Part shown: one piece after another, positions 21,540-32,230 of the stretch | Layout: every line of letters starts with the position of its first letter | Numbering within the stretch: the first letter of the stretch is position 1 | From: Symbiodinium natans | Lineage: Eukaryota > Sar > Dinophyceae > Suessiales > Symbiodiniaceae | Length of the DNA stretch: 64,000 nt | Direction of reading: 5' to 3' | Assembly (NCBI GenBank): GCA_905221605.1 | Contig: CAJNDS010002470.1 | Coordinates: 190,001 to 254,000 of the forward strand | The notes under the pieces: model-generated | Database searches by the model: none | Seen by the model: the letters and a program-made list of their open reading frames with translations, nothing else | Told to the model about the DNA's origin: nothing | Translations under genes and position numbers: made by a program

Positions 21540-21752
21540 ATCCGCCTCCCCACCCCCCCCCCCCCCCCCCCACCCCTCCCCCCCCCCCCCCCCCCACCCC
21601 CCCCCAACCCCCCCCACCCCCCCCCACCCCCCCCCCCCCCCCCCACCCCCCCCCACCCCCCCACCCCCCCCCACCCCCCCCACCCCCCCCCCCCCCCCCC
21701 CCACCCCCCCCCACCCCCCCACCCCCCCCCCCCCCCACCCCTCCCCCCACAC
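21540..21752. repeat. Long C-rich tract with sparse A
   Basis: About 210 bases are almost entirely C, interrupted by single A residues every 7-20 bases and rare T. The complementary strand is G-rich enough for quadruplex structures. Poly-Pro and poly-Gly frames across it are artefacts of composition. Confidence 0.95.
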
Positions 21753-22119
21753 CCTCAACCTTGCCCTAGGCCCTGAACCCTAACCCAATCCAGGAAGCCC
21801 AAAACTCCAGGACCTTGAGCCCTAAACCCTAAGACCTTGAACCCTACCCTGAAGGGCCTTGAACCCTGAATTCAAGGAGCCCTGAACCCTGGCTTGAACC
21901 CTGGAAGAGTGAGCTGCTGAGCACTCTAAACCCCAAAATGTGGGGGGGGGGGGGGGGGCCTAAATATGAACTCCCAAATAATAGGACCTCCTCAAAAAAG
22001 GGACCCCAATAAGGTACCCCTATACTATCCTAAACCCCCCCCAAAAAATCTCCCAAAAACCCTGTAAGCCACCCCTCTTCGGGAGGCAATGGGTAAAAAG
22101 TCCAGCTATTGTTGGGTTC

Positions 22120-22142
22120 AGAAGTACCCTGAACCTCCAAGC
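22120..22142. mobile_element. MITE family A right-end remnant
   Basis: AGAAGTACCCTGAACCTCCAAG matches the family right end with one change. The rest of the element is not visible upstream. Confidence 0.55.
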
Positions 22143-22331
22143 AAGCCACCTTCCCCTTCGGGAGGCAAGTCACGTTTCTTGAGGGCATGGGCCCCAAGAG
22201 CATCGACAACTGCTTGAAGGCGCCCTCAGGTGCTGTGCATGTATATGGCGGGGGTGATCGAAAGCAGGGAACCTTGTTGGGTTTTCCCTTTTGTTTTAAG
22301 TAGGGGTGCCGCAATATATCTAGAGACTTGC

Positions 22332-22420
22332 CTATATATATATATATATATATATTATACACACATATATATATATACATACTATGTGTATATATATATA
22401 CATATATATATATATACACA
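22332..22420. repeat. TA-rich microsatellite
   Basis: (TA)n runs are separated by ACACAC and ATAC motifs. The Tyr/Ile-rich frames over it are artefacts. Confidence 0.9.
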
Positions 22421-23438
22421 TACAGAATATATCCGCACTCCGGCGTCTTGGCTTAGGCTCTCTAACAACCCATGCTTGGAGGCCGTGATGCTGGTGAACA
22501 AATTCGCAGAGGCCAAACGAAACGGAGAGAGCGCCGGCGAGGTGCAGAGGGGTTTAGGGTTTAGGCTTTAGGCTTTAGGCTTTAGGGTTTAGTTTTTCGG
22601 CTTTAGGCTTTAGGCTTTAGGTTAGGGTTCAGCGGGTTCAGGGGCCTTTGCCAGGCTGTCAGGTTCTTGTCAGGCTAAGAGAAGCGCATGAGCAATGCTA
22701 CCATGAACCTCCCATCCTCTTCGAGGAAGCCTTTGAACCATCCCGAGCCGTTCGCACGTGACTCTTGCCACTTCCTCTCTTTCCCAAGCAGTGTGAGCAG
22801 CATGCCCGAGGCGCCATGGTTCCATCGGGTTGGCTTTGTCCCCCAGCTACGGAAGCATTGCACTTAGACTTCGCGACGCTGTCTTGCGCAGGAGCTTTGC
22901 AAGCTGAAGCCAAATCCTTGCACCCGACCAGGAGAGATACCACCTACTGGATCAGCATGAAGGTCGTAGGGTTGCAGAAGCCGGCGCCATACATCAAACA
23001 AAGTCCTACAAGCTTAGGGTTTGGGGCTTGTAGGGCAGGGCAGGGCTTGAGTCAGACTTTCTCAGGCCCTACACGCCATACCCTGCGCCGGAGCAGGACA
23101 GATTGAGAGCTTCAGCCATAGATGCTGCAGATCAGAAAGCACTGCGGCGCTCTTGCAAAGCTCTCAAACTTGTTGAGGTGGGACGGGACACACCGATTGA
23201 GAAGCTTGCCGCGGCCGTCAACACCTGCTGGATGCACAGGCAACGCCATTCTCTTAGGTTGCAGAGTTCGTGATCTTCATGCGTGCTCATTGGTCAGTGA
23301 GACCCGCAACTGTTTGGTGTCCAGGTGTGCTGGAGAGAGGTCGGAGCCATTGGTGTGCGCCATGGGCCCTCAAAGCGTAAGCTTGGCTGCCAGAGCCTCA
23401 TGTGGCGATATTGCCAGCTGCAAAAACGCCAGAGACTA
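22421..23438. other. Stretch without a recognised gene
   Basis: This contains a degenerate TTTAGGCTTTAGG tract at 22552-22625, and overlapping frames of 60-120 codons on both strands without recognised domains. Confidence 0.35.
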
Positions 23439-23563
23439 CTTGGAGGTGCATGGTACTTATGTGTACTTGTTAACCCATTTATAAGAACTGTACCTAAAAT
23501 GCAATAATAACCATACTAGGGCACTTAAGGGGCTTGTAAGTATATGTACCGTGAACCTCCAAA
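23439..23563. mobile_element. MITE family A copy (125 bp)
   Basis: CTTGGAGGTGCATGGTACTT and GTACCGTGAACCTCCAAA are terminal inverted repeats with a few changes. TA flanks both sides. The internal GGGCACTTAAGGGGCTTGTA is shared with the copy at 12228. Confidence 0.85.
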
Positions 23564-24299
23564 TAGTAGTGAACGGCCTCAGCCTTGTTGCAAGGTCAAA
23601 AGCATTGCTCGGTGTCTCAAAGACATGAGTGAGCCATCATCTCAAGCTTGATGCATCGTCGGCGACAGCAGAAGTAGAAACTGGACATGCTCCTCTAACT
23701 GTCAGGACCAAAGGTGTCGCCCGACTTTTTCTTTGCCATCCTGAGATGTTACAGGCACTGAGAGCAAAATGCAGCAAAAGGAGAGAAAGATTGTTTCTAG
23801 GGGTGGGCCACCGCCCATGTGCCACGCAACTACCAACACCTCGCCAGGAAAAGTTGCCCGAAAATGGCAACACCGTGGTAATGACTCATCTACGCCCAGG
23901 CCTGAGTCAGATAAACCACACCATGCTGGCAGAGGCACCCGCTGTTTAGGTGCTACTTGTAGAATTGTATGCTCGGTTCCCTACATTGGGGTCCCTGCTT
24001 GGATACCCACTAAGTTTCGGCGCTTACACAACTAATGGGTGTGTATATATATATATATGCACATATGTATATATATATATATATGTGTGTGTGTACATGC
24101 ATATGCATGTGTGAATATATATATATATATACACATATATTTGTAGCATACCCAAAAGGGGCCGGGCATAGTTGTGAGATCTGCCCAGACGGAGCTTGAG
24201 ATGCCATGACATTCGTTTCATTCGAGCATAGCGTACGCGAATAAGGGCTGGAGCCGCGGCCGCGGCCCGAAGAGGCCTGAGATTGAGTGGCGGAGGTGG

Positions 24300-24418
24300 T
24301 GGGGTTTAGGGTTTAGGGTTTAGGGTTTAAAGGTTTAGGGTTTTAGGGTTTAAAGGTTTAGGGTTTGGGGTTTAGGGTTTAGGGTTTAACTAGGGTTGAA
24401 AGGGTTTAGGGTTTAGGG
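24300..24418 (+). repeat. Interstitial telomere tract with degenerate units
   Basis: TTTAGGG units are mixed with TTTAAAGG and TTTTAGGG variants, so this tract is older or less stable than the perfect ones at 3496 and 31538. Confidence 0.9.
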
Positions 24419-24742
24419 TGGCTCTTCCACGGTGGGGCCCTCATCAGGCGGGTACGAGTACCTTTTAATAGGGGAACCCTCATGAAAACAGAGGAAGGGC
24501 CACCCAGAAGGGAGACGCTTATCAAGCCTGTCCCCCAGTAGCGCATGGAGATGACTTGCTGAGACTTGGCGAGATGCAAAATGGCAATCCCTGTGTGTCA
24601 CTGCTTTATCGCGCTCCGAAACCCTTATCTGTGGATTCTTCTGCAACTAGCACCGAATCAGTTCGACCACATATTCGACCATGGATCCCTATAAATCTAA
24701 ACCCTAGCGAGACCCTAAACCATAGCCAGGGTTTTAAGACTT

Positions 24743-24831
24743 CCAGGACGGGCTATTAGGCCCTATAATCCCCCTACTCAACCCCATAAAGGCGATTTTT
24801 AGGGGTTATGGGGCATAATAGCCCGTCCTGG
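24743..24831. mobile_element. MITE family B copy centred in a longer palindrome
   Basis: CCAGGACGGGCTATTA and TAATAGCCCGTCCTGG are the family ends. In this copy the inverted repeat continues outward for 15 more bases (AGGGTTTTAAGACTT and its complement), giving perfect 31-bp arms at 24728-24758 and 24816-24846. The other copies do not share these extra arms. Confidence 0.85.
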
Positions 24832-25116
24832 AAGTCTTAAAACCCTGTCCGCGCAAGGAGGCGACTCTGCAAGCGGGTGGCACATAGGCCTTGCGACTGC
24901 CAAGAAATGCTACATATGACGTATGAGTACATGTGTGTACATGTACTGAGCGAATGCCCCAAAGAGAGCCCTGCATGATGCACGACGAACAGGCCGGTCT
25001 TCGCACTTTGCTTTGGCTCTATTGGCTATCAAAGCTCTCCGTTCCCATGTTGTTCGATGCTTCCAGTTGCTCTTCTCAAGGATAGATTTTTTGACGTTTA
25101 CCGCAAGGAGCCAGCC

Positions 25117-25389
25117 ATGGGGCAATCCTGTTGCTGCGGCCGTGAGAAGCCCGAGCTGGACTTCGCGTCGTGCTCAAAGTTTGCCACTGCAAACTTGGAG
25201 CACGTTTCGAAGTCAAGCTCGGGCTTCTCAAGATTTGCAGTGGCGCTGACTGCAGGTGCCATAGTTACAAGAAGCAGGGGCATTCGTCGGCTTCTGTTTG
25301 CCTTTGTTATACTGGTCCCTAAACCCTATAAACCCTATCAGGCTTCTCGCCATGAGTTCGTTGAATGCTACTCAGAAGGGAACGTGTAG
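25117..25389 (+). pseudogene. MGQSCCC family member, copy 1
   Basis: ATG at 25117 in a GCCATGG context opens a frame beginning MGQSCCCGREKPELDF. The same N-terminus occurs at 42544, with decayed relatives near 29670 and 47201. Gly2 followed by a Cys cluster resembles N-myristoyl/palmitoyl membrane anchors, which is inference only. The DNA from 25135 to 25232 is an imperfect palindrome: the GGCCGTGAGAAGCCCGAGCT part returns in reverse as AAGCTCGGGCTTCTC. The downstream protein is therefore partly translated from an inverted copy of its own start. The full gene is not visible here. Confidence 0.45.
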
Positions 25390-25740
25390 TGCTGTTCCAT
25401 GTGGGTCAGGTCTCTAACTTAGGGTTCCTTCTGGTACGGCCTTGGGCAGACGGACAACAAAAAGGGGGGGGGGGGGGGGAGGAGGGGGGTGCGAGGGCTT
25501 ACCTAGACCTCCATGCGATATGCAGGAGCCGCGTTCTCAGGAGGTGTTGCTTTGAAGCCGTGTTTCTGCGACGCAGCTGTTTGGAACCCATATAAACAAC
25601 CCGAAGGAGACCCCTTCAAGAAGCCATCGTGCCGTGCCGCTCTCGAAGGTGCAGCTGGCGGCCAAGGTCGGCTGCCTGTGCGGAGGCACGCTGGGTTGAT
25701 GTGCCAGAGGTCCAATGCACGAGGGTTGATGTGCCATTGT

Positions 25741-25757
25741 GTGTGTGTGTGTGTGTC

Positions 25758-25818
<61 letters not shown>

Positions 25819-25880
25819 GTGTGTGTGTGTTTTTCAGTGTCTGTGTCTGTGTGTGTATCTGTCTGTGTTTGTTTGTCTGT
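25741..25880 (+). repeat. GT / TCTG microsatellite
   Basis: (GT)n is followed by about 18 TCTG units and more GT-rich sequence. A GT-rich tract lies at the matching place in the second duplicated copy (42985-43150). Confidence 0.95.
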
Positions 25881-26332
25881 GTGCTTCCTATGCTATTCTT
25901 CTTGTCCCTTGGCCGTAGTACAGGACCTAATGTCAGGCACACAGAGTCATGTGTGGATGTGGGAGGATATCGCAAGGATGGACACGCAGAGTAATGCTAG
26001 CATACCCGCCCTCAACCAGCGGTCGGAGCAGACCTATGGGGAAAGACTCCGCTGAGGAGCAGCCGGGAGAATCTGCAGCGCTTGCAGTGCATCCGGACAT
26101 GTTCCTCACAAGTTCACGGTTTGGAAGGCTGGGCCTGGTGGGTTTAGAGCGAGTTTGCGCTGTGCAATAGTCAACAGTTCTTTGATCGAGCCTTCGCGGT
26201 GACTCTGTGGTGATGGCCTCGGTGTTGTGTCTGTATATGATGGGATTGGACCTGTCACAGATCCGGAAAACCCGGACGAGAAATAGCCAAAGCACTGGCA
26301 ACACTCCGTGTTCTACTGCAGCCTTCTCCTGC

Positions 26333-27429
26333 TCTTCTGTCGGCAGGCCCCCAAGCTGTTTTGCGAAGACACGGTCGGAGTTTGGCAGGGGCCTTAGCGC
26401 AGTCGAGGACGTGGAGGGTTCAGGGTTTAAGGTTTTAAGGTATGGGGCTTGTCGTTTAGGTAAACCCTAAACCCCTAAACCCCTAAACCCTAAACCCAAA
26501 GGTCTATCAGGTTGTGGGGCCGGGTTTTGGGTTTTGGGCCTCGAATTTGGAAATACGGTTTTGGGGCCCCTTGTGAAGGGTTTAGGGCTTACAGGGCTTC
26601 ACACCCTCCAACCCTAGCCCGAAACCTGAACCCTAAACCCTAATCCCTAAACCCTAACCCAGAGAAACCCATACCGTTCATTCCCTTTGCCCGTTTAACG
26701 CCCTTTTGACACCATGGTAACCTCAGGAAGCGCGAATGCGGGGCCGGAATCTCGGAATCTGCCCCGACTTTGTGATGCTGAGGGCGGCTCTCAACGCTTT
26801 AAAGGGTTGTGGGGATTAGGGCCTCAGGGCTACGTATTACGGTCTGGTTTCGTGCGCAGTGGGGTCCTGAATTTAGAGACCAATCGTCCGGGCGCCGTTA
26901 GAAAGTTCCAGCTGGCGCGCCTTTAAACAAGATTGCCGGGCATCGCTGCCCCTCTTAAATGTATATAAACTCCTCCCTATATTGCAATTACCCCCGGGCC
27001 CGTTTAAAATGGAGCAAATCCAGCCTCGACTGCTTTTTTGTTTTTTTTGGGAGGGGGGGAGGGGTAAGGGGGGGGGAGAGGGGGGGGGGTAAACAGTCAG
27101 CTTGTCCTGATAAATCAACTTGATAGAGGAGGCCCCTACCAAACCAGGTCCAACATGACGGGGCCTACGGACCGTAAGATTTCATGTTTTTTCGTGGTGA
27201 AGTCTCCATCTCAGGGTTTGGGGGGGGCTTAAACCCCTTCTTGGGTTTAGGGTTTAGGGGTTTGGGGTTTAGGGTTCTTGCAAGGGGAGTTCCATAATTG
27301 GGGGTCTAAAGGTGTACCATAACTTCTGGGGAACTCTCATCTCTTGCCCTACACTGGTCCCGCGCGTGTAGTTTCTTTGCAGTTCGTTGGGTTCTTTTGA
27401 GTTGGCGGCTTAGGGAAGGTACTGGTAGT
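26333..27429 (+). repeat. Segmental duplication copy 1, 1.1-kb block
   Basis: High similarity to 45491-46747 begins at TCTTCTGTCGGCAGGCCCCC. It continues through CACGGTCGGAGTTTGGCAGG and GGGTTTTGGGCCTCGAATTT, and through CCAGGTCCAACATGACGGGG, ending near AGTACTGGTAG. Both copies contain short telomere tracts of different length. One internal segment (26852-27089) is inverted between copies. No coding sequence was recognised. Confidence 0.85.
26852..27089 (+). other. Segment inverted relative to the other duplicate
   Basis: GAGACCAATCGTCCGGGCGC, TGGCGCGCCTTTAAACAAGA and ATGGAGCAAATCCAGCCTCGA run forward here. At 46105-46342 the same sequences run in reverse complement, while flanks on both sides keep the forward orientation. 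In copy 1 the segment ends in a G-rich tract, and in copy 2 it begins in a 34-base C run, so the homopolymer tract travels with the segment. Confidence 0.85.
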
Positions 27430-28062
27430 AAGTAGACTACACGAACAAAGAAACTACCTCAGAGCCTTTAGGCCACGAGCACGTCTTGGCATGAAGTGGG
27501 CTCCTACGAAACCCAAGTTCCCAACAGCCCTAAGGGTTTAGGCTTTTGGGTCAGCCCTGCACCCCCACTCACCCCTCACCAACAAATCCTCTATACCCCC
27601 CCCCCCCCCCCCCCCAAAATAGCCCAAAACCATCCAGCCAGCCCCAAGTCCCAAAAAACCGAACCTCAAGGCCCCTAGCCCCCCGCGACCCCGGAAAAAA
27701 ACCCGGTAAACTTGTCCTAGGTAGGCTCTTGGGACATTCTGTGTTTTTCCCTTGTTCGGTTTAAGAGGACCATCTTCAGGAGTATTTTCCAGAGGGTTTC
27801 AAGGGCCATCCTAGCAGTGTTGCAAGTTGCAGCATGTCGGCCTTATACCCTGAACCCTAAACCTAAGCCCTCAACCTATCCTTCATACCCTACAACAGAC
27901 AGGCCCCGAAGTGCCCAAAAAGAGCCGGGAGGGATGTGCTGAGGACCCTGAGCTTCGCTATGAAGTGCGGCTTGCGGCCAAAAAGGCGGAGAATTGGGGA
28001 GTAGGGTTTACTTCGGGTCGAAAATTTGCAATCCTGCGTGTGTTCCGAATTTGGTTAGGGGT

Positions 28063-28422
28063 TAGTTTATGGTCTTTCGGGGAATGTTAGGGTTTGGCTG
28101 CAAAGTTGGCCTACTGGGCAAGCTATTGATGGGATGGCGCAGATGGAGCATTCTCTCTCGTTAGTGCAGTGCATACCATACCAAGTGACCAAAGTGCTCA
28201 TGCCCCAACAGCACTGCCCGAAGCCACAATGGGCCACCCATAGTTTCAATAGTATTCAGGAGCCGCCAAAATGGGGTCTGTGAGGCAGGGTCTACATTAC
28301 TGGTGAGTGCAATATAGGGTTCCATTTAGATATTAGTGGGTTGATTGTACGTGTTGGGATTCCTTCTGGCATGCTGCCCATCAAGCCCTACCTCTTTTGA
28401 GTGCTGCACTAGAGGAGATTAT
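28063..28422 (+). repeat. Segmental duplication block (matches 48899-49226)
   Basis: Shared landmarks are TTTATGGTCT, GGGTTTGGCTGCAAAG, GGAGCATT-TCTCTCGTTAG, GTCTACATTA, GGATTCCTTCTGGCAT and TACCTCTTTTGAG. Open frames differ between the copies, so no conserved protein is supported. Confidence 0.85.
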
Positions 28423-28424
28423 GG

Positions 28425-28915
28425 GTACGCGGATGTTTAGGCGTGTGGGGTCACCAGAGCATCCCCGACTGAATCGTCATGTGGGGGGTTGTTCCAATTT
28501 TGGGCCTTTGCCTTCTGGCTTAGTTCCTTTCATGATACGTGAATTACCAAAAGAGCCATTAAGTCAGAAAAACCTCCGCATGTCCTCGGTGATTTGCCGG
28601 CCATAGCTCGCATGACGTCAGGCGGGTCACCTTCACCATTGAAGCTTTCAGCTGTGACGGCAAGTCTGCGCCAACTTCTCTGACAGACTGATGCAATGAT
28701 TATGGAGCCACGCATTTGTCGTTGTTTCGGCCTGCCTGAGGTCCAGCAACATCACAGCCGTCTTCTGAGATCCTGGATGCAACTCATGTACCAGCACTTG
28801 TCCAGGAGTGTTCTCTTAGGCAAGGACGCCCCCTGCAGCGCCGACTTTCACTGCCTCTTTAGTGACGCATCCACCCAGTCAAGCTCCCAGCAATGGTTCG
28901 ATGTTTTCGTGACGT
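28425..28915 (+). repeat. Segmental duplication block (matches 50637-51162)
   Basis: GCGGATGTTTAGGCGTGTGG, CTGAATCGTCATGTGGGGGG, CCGCATGTCCTCGGTGATTT and GAGTGTTCTCTTAGGCAA are shared. In copy 1 this block follows 28422 almost directly. In copy 2 a 1.41-kb insertion lies between. The 13 bases at 28864-28876 are replaced by telomere repeat in copy 2. Confidence 0.85.
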
Positions 28916-29410
28916 GGTGCCACTCGGGAAGCTGTGTATCTCCAAGGCCAGGCAAGCTCCGCGGGGTTTTGGCCAAAAGCCATAATTTTGCCACGGACCA
29001 AGGAAGAAGAATCCCTTTTGACTCCAGTCTGGATAGCAGCGGGGTGCATGAGGTTTAGTATGCTCGAGATGAGTTCAACCAGCCGTCAGCCTTGTTAGGA
29101 CTGGATTCCTCAGCATGATGAGCTGATAGTAGGCCTCGGCTAAACATGGATGTCCTTACTCCCACGGCTGGGAGCTGGTTCCCCGAGCCAGGTCATGCCA
29201 TTTACCTGGCTTTGAAGGCTCCGTCGTCTGTCCTGGTACACCAGTCAACTCTGTAGGGTGTGGCGTTTCAGGCAAGGAGTTCACTGAGTGGCTCATAGAT
29301 GTGTTGGCGCAAACAATCTAGCCGCTTCTGCAAGCGCAGCCTAGAGCCACACGTTATTACATGCTTAGGCCCTGGTGTAGCGAGAGTGTCAAGCTTGGAG
29401 ATTTGAGAGT

Positions 29411-30545
29411 TCAGCCTTTGCATGCGGCCATGTTGCGAGACCTTACCTTCACAGGCCTGTTTGGTCAACATCTGCGGCACCTTGCTGCTTTGGAGCCCCA
29501 GACACTCAACGGCCCAGTTTCAGAACGCACCAGGAGCAGCAGGCCATCCTGGCCACAAGATGAGCCGTCTGCTTAGACCTCAGGCGGAAGCACAAACCAT
29601 ACTTCGTCCTTGCTCTCAACCGCTACAGTCCCTTCCAAGAAGGCTGCAAACCTTTGCGATCCTCTGCTGGGGCAAAGCTGCTGCTGCGGCCGTGAGAAAC
29701 CTGAGCTTGAGCCGGCTTTCGAGACATGAAACACGTTTCGAAAGACGGCTCAAGCTCAGGTTTCTCACGGCCGCAGCAGCAGTTTTTTGCCCCATTGCTG
29801 CAGTGGGAACGCAGAGGATTGCAAAGGTTTGCAGCCTTCTTGGGAGGAACTGTAGCTTTGAGCCGATCTAAGCAGACGGCTCCATCACAATTGCGGACCA
29901 CTTGAGTCAGATGACTTGCCGCTGGAACACGGCGAGACGTTGCAACGAAACCATGGCTCTACGGCTACGGGAATGCCGGGATTTCGGAAATGGCGCCTTC
30001 AGCTTGCGTCACTGAGAACTTCAACCTTGATGTGAAGTCCGACTTCAATGTTGCAGTGGTGGAATTTGAAGACGCCATTGTCTGCAGAATGCGCTTACAA
30101 GTTTTAAGTCGGTTTCGAGAGCTGGGCCTGAATCGCTTTAAGCAGACGGCTGAGGTGTGCTTGCGTCTTGTCTCGAAAGGGATGTGTGGTGCTCAGGTCA
30201 GACATGTCAGAAGGAGACTCCGACCCGCCTGGTTTAAAGTCTTGCTGCTGCTGATATGTCTGCAGCATACCTGAGCCGGAGACGTCAGAATCACCGTCAC
30301 ACACATGAGGACTTCGAGCTCGTAGTAAAGACGGATTTGTTGGCGAGCGATACCATCAAAGACTGCGACACGCAGGTTTTCGGCACACTGCCAGTCACGT
30401 GCCAAAAGCGTCGAGCCTTCCTTTCGGAGCCCGAAACACTTCCTGAATCCATGAATCCCTGCAAATCCCATAACAATCCAACGGGGGGGGGAGCTCTAAA
30501 TTCGGTCCCCCTTTGGGCGGGCACCTTATACCAGAGGAACCGACA
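29411..30545 (+). pseudogene. Decayed MGQSCCC family copy with large foldback
   Basis: This is similar to 47076-48024 along its length. Frames that remain readable include a SDFNVAVVEFEDAIVCRMRL-type segment (about 30040-30100) and SRFRELGLNR, both also present in the other copies. Frames are broken by stops and by an inverted portion (about 30190-30305). Its first third is a foldback at 29562-29882. A related full family start is seen at 42544. This is treated as a pseudogene because no continuous frame joins the parts. Confidence 0.55.
29562..29882. repeat. Foldback, about 320 bp, of family sequence
   Basis: GAGCCGTCTGCTTAGA at the left returns as TCTAAGCAGACGGCTC at the right. AAGGCTGCAAACCTTTGCGA and GCGGCCGTGAGAAACCTGAG also return in reverse complement. 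The arms meet around AAACACGTTTC near 29737. The arms are not fully identical and differ in small indels. Confidence 0.85.
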
Positions 30546-31537
30546 AGGATCATAGTTGAGGCAACCCACCAAGGGCCAACGGTGCCGCAGTGCGTCTGCG
30601 ATAAAACCCGAACAACCCTACTACGCGGTGACCCTTAGGGATATAGACCCTCTGAACAAGGTCCCTGTTTAAGAGAGCCAGAGGAGGGTTAAGAAGGGTT
30701 CCCTTTTCCCCCTGGTTCTTAGTAGGGAATGAGGCAATGAGGGCCCTGTCTTTGATACCGGCGCGGCCTGCCACCCCCCTCCTCCCCCCCCAATGGGACC
30801 CCCCCCCTGTGGTGTGGCTGTGGGTGGGTTTTGGGGTCTAGGGTTTAGTTCGGGTTTAGGGTTTCGAGTTTAGGGTTTCTAGGGTTTAGGATTTAGGGTT
30901 CCTACCCAGGACCTACAAACTAAACCCTAAACCCTAAACCCAACACCCTAAAACTCCAAGCCCAACGTCGGCTTGCAGGCTCGGTTGCCGTTAGACCTTT
31001 TGGAGTACCCACTGAGGACCTCGGGGATGTGGTAGCTTGGGCCTCGCACGGGCTTGCGGGGTTGCTGGGGGGTTTCGGGTTCCGGGAAGTTTGATGAGGG
31101 TTTAGGGCTAACCCTAAACCCTAAACCCTAAACCCTAAACGTTGCACAGCAGGTTCTCTCTTGTCGTCTTTCGCAACGACCTGAGGTTTGCCATATCTGT
31201 TGATGATCTTCTTGTACTTCGCGTACATGGGCCTCTCATCTCTTTGCAAGGACGGGTGTTTGCAGGGCAGAGCCTCGAATCCTTCCGAGAGGGATCCAGC
31301 ACCCTGCAACTAAGGAAAAGAAGTACCAGACCATGATATACCATTCAGAATATTCAGTTGCTCAATTGTATGATTTTTGGACAAATTTTATCGGGGGCCT
31401 ACTCTGATGGGTTCTCTCAGAGACACTACCCTGGGGTTCTCCACCAGTCGCCTCTGCGTCCGAGGAGGGCCAGCCCGAGCCGGAACACTCGGTCACGCTG
31501 CAGCTGAAGCGCAGCTTGTCCTGCCTGCTCAATTTGC
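30546..31537. other. Stretch without a recognised gene
   Basis: This contains C runs near 30776-30808, mixed telomere-like tracts at 30838-30950 and 31105-31140, and short frames without a recognised domain. Confidence 0.4.
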
Positions 31538-31631
31538 GGTTTAGGGTTTAGGGTTTAGGGTTTAGGGTTTAGGGTTTAGGGTTTAGGGTTTAGGGTTTAG
31601 GGTTTAGGGTTTAGGGTTTAGGGTTTAGGGG
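31538..31631 (+). repeat. Interstitial telomere tract, perfect (TTTAGGG)n
   Basis: About thirteen uninterrupted perfect units make this one of the most homogeneous tracts in the window. Confidence 0.95.
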
Positions 31632-31872
31632 GCTTCGGGTGAGGTTACCTGAAGGTTACCATGCAGCACCTTCCTACTGTAGTCTAGGGCAGTCTTCTAA
31701 TCAGCTCTCTACCATCATTCTGTGTTTGTCAAGGGTTGTGTCCTGCAGCGCGGTCAATCTCATTCCAGACAGGCTGGTCCTACCACATGTCCTTATGGAA
31801 GAGGCATGAAACGAGCACTGATAGCAGTGATAAGATGCTCAAAGCAACAAGAAGAAGAACCGTAATAGCAAC

Positions 31873-31873
31873 C

Positions 31874-31907
<34 letters not shown>

Positions 31908-32165
31908 CCAACAATAGCATCGTCATCATTATCGCCACCATTATCACCATCATCATCACAATCGCCGTCGTCATAATCATCGTCGTGATGATCATCTTGA
32001 TCTGTGTCCTCCTCCTCCTCCTCCTCCTCCTCCTCCTCCTCCTCCCCCTCCCCCTCCTCCTCATCTCCGGCATCCTCATCTCCTCTTCATCGTCTTCGAC
32101 ACCTTCACATTCACCATCACCATCACCATCACCATCAGCAGCAGCATCATCATCGGAATCGTCAT
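31873..32165 (+). repeat. Compound trinucleotide repeat (ACC, ATC, CTC, GTC)
   Basis: (CAC)n and (CAT)n pass through imperfect ATC units into (CCT)n and (CAT)n. The 163-codon plus frame and the 137-codon minus frame across it are products of the repeat, with poly-Ile/Leu and poly-Asp/Arg translation. Confidence 0.95.
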
Positions 32166-32230
32166 CACATCCTTTCACCACCCTTCCATCCATCGATGTA
32201 TCTCGCTATCCGTATGTATACATATAGATA

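Larger units (their letters stand above)
25000..26332 (+). repeat. Segmental duplication copy 1, MGQSCCC part
   Basis: This is collinear, though diverged, with 42440-43692. Shared landmarks in order are the MGQSCCC start, a GT-rich microsatellite, an AGAGTCAT-GGATGT motif, TTGTGCAAT with CAGTTCTTTG, and AGCCTTCTCCTGC. In copy 1 this last motif continues directly into the next block at 26333. In copy 2 about 1.8 kb intervenes. Confidence 0.55.

Noticed and set aside
21279-21783. Gly- and Pro-rich frames up to 159 codons
   Set aside because: They are products of the C-rich tract and shift frame freely.
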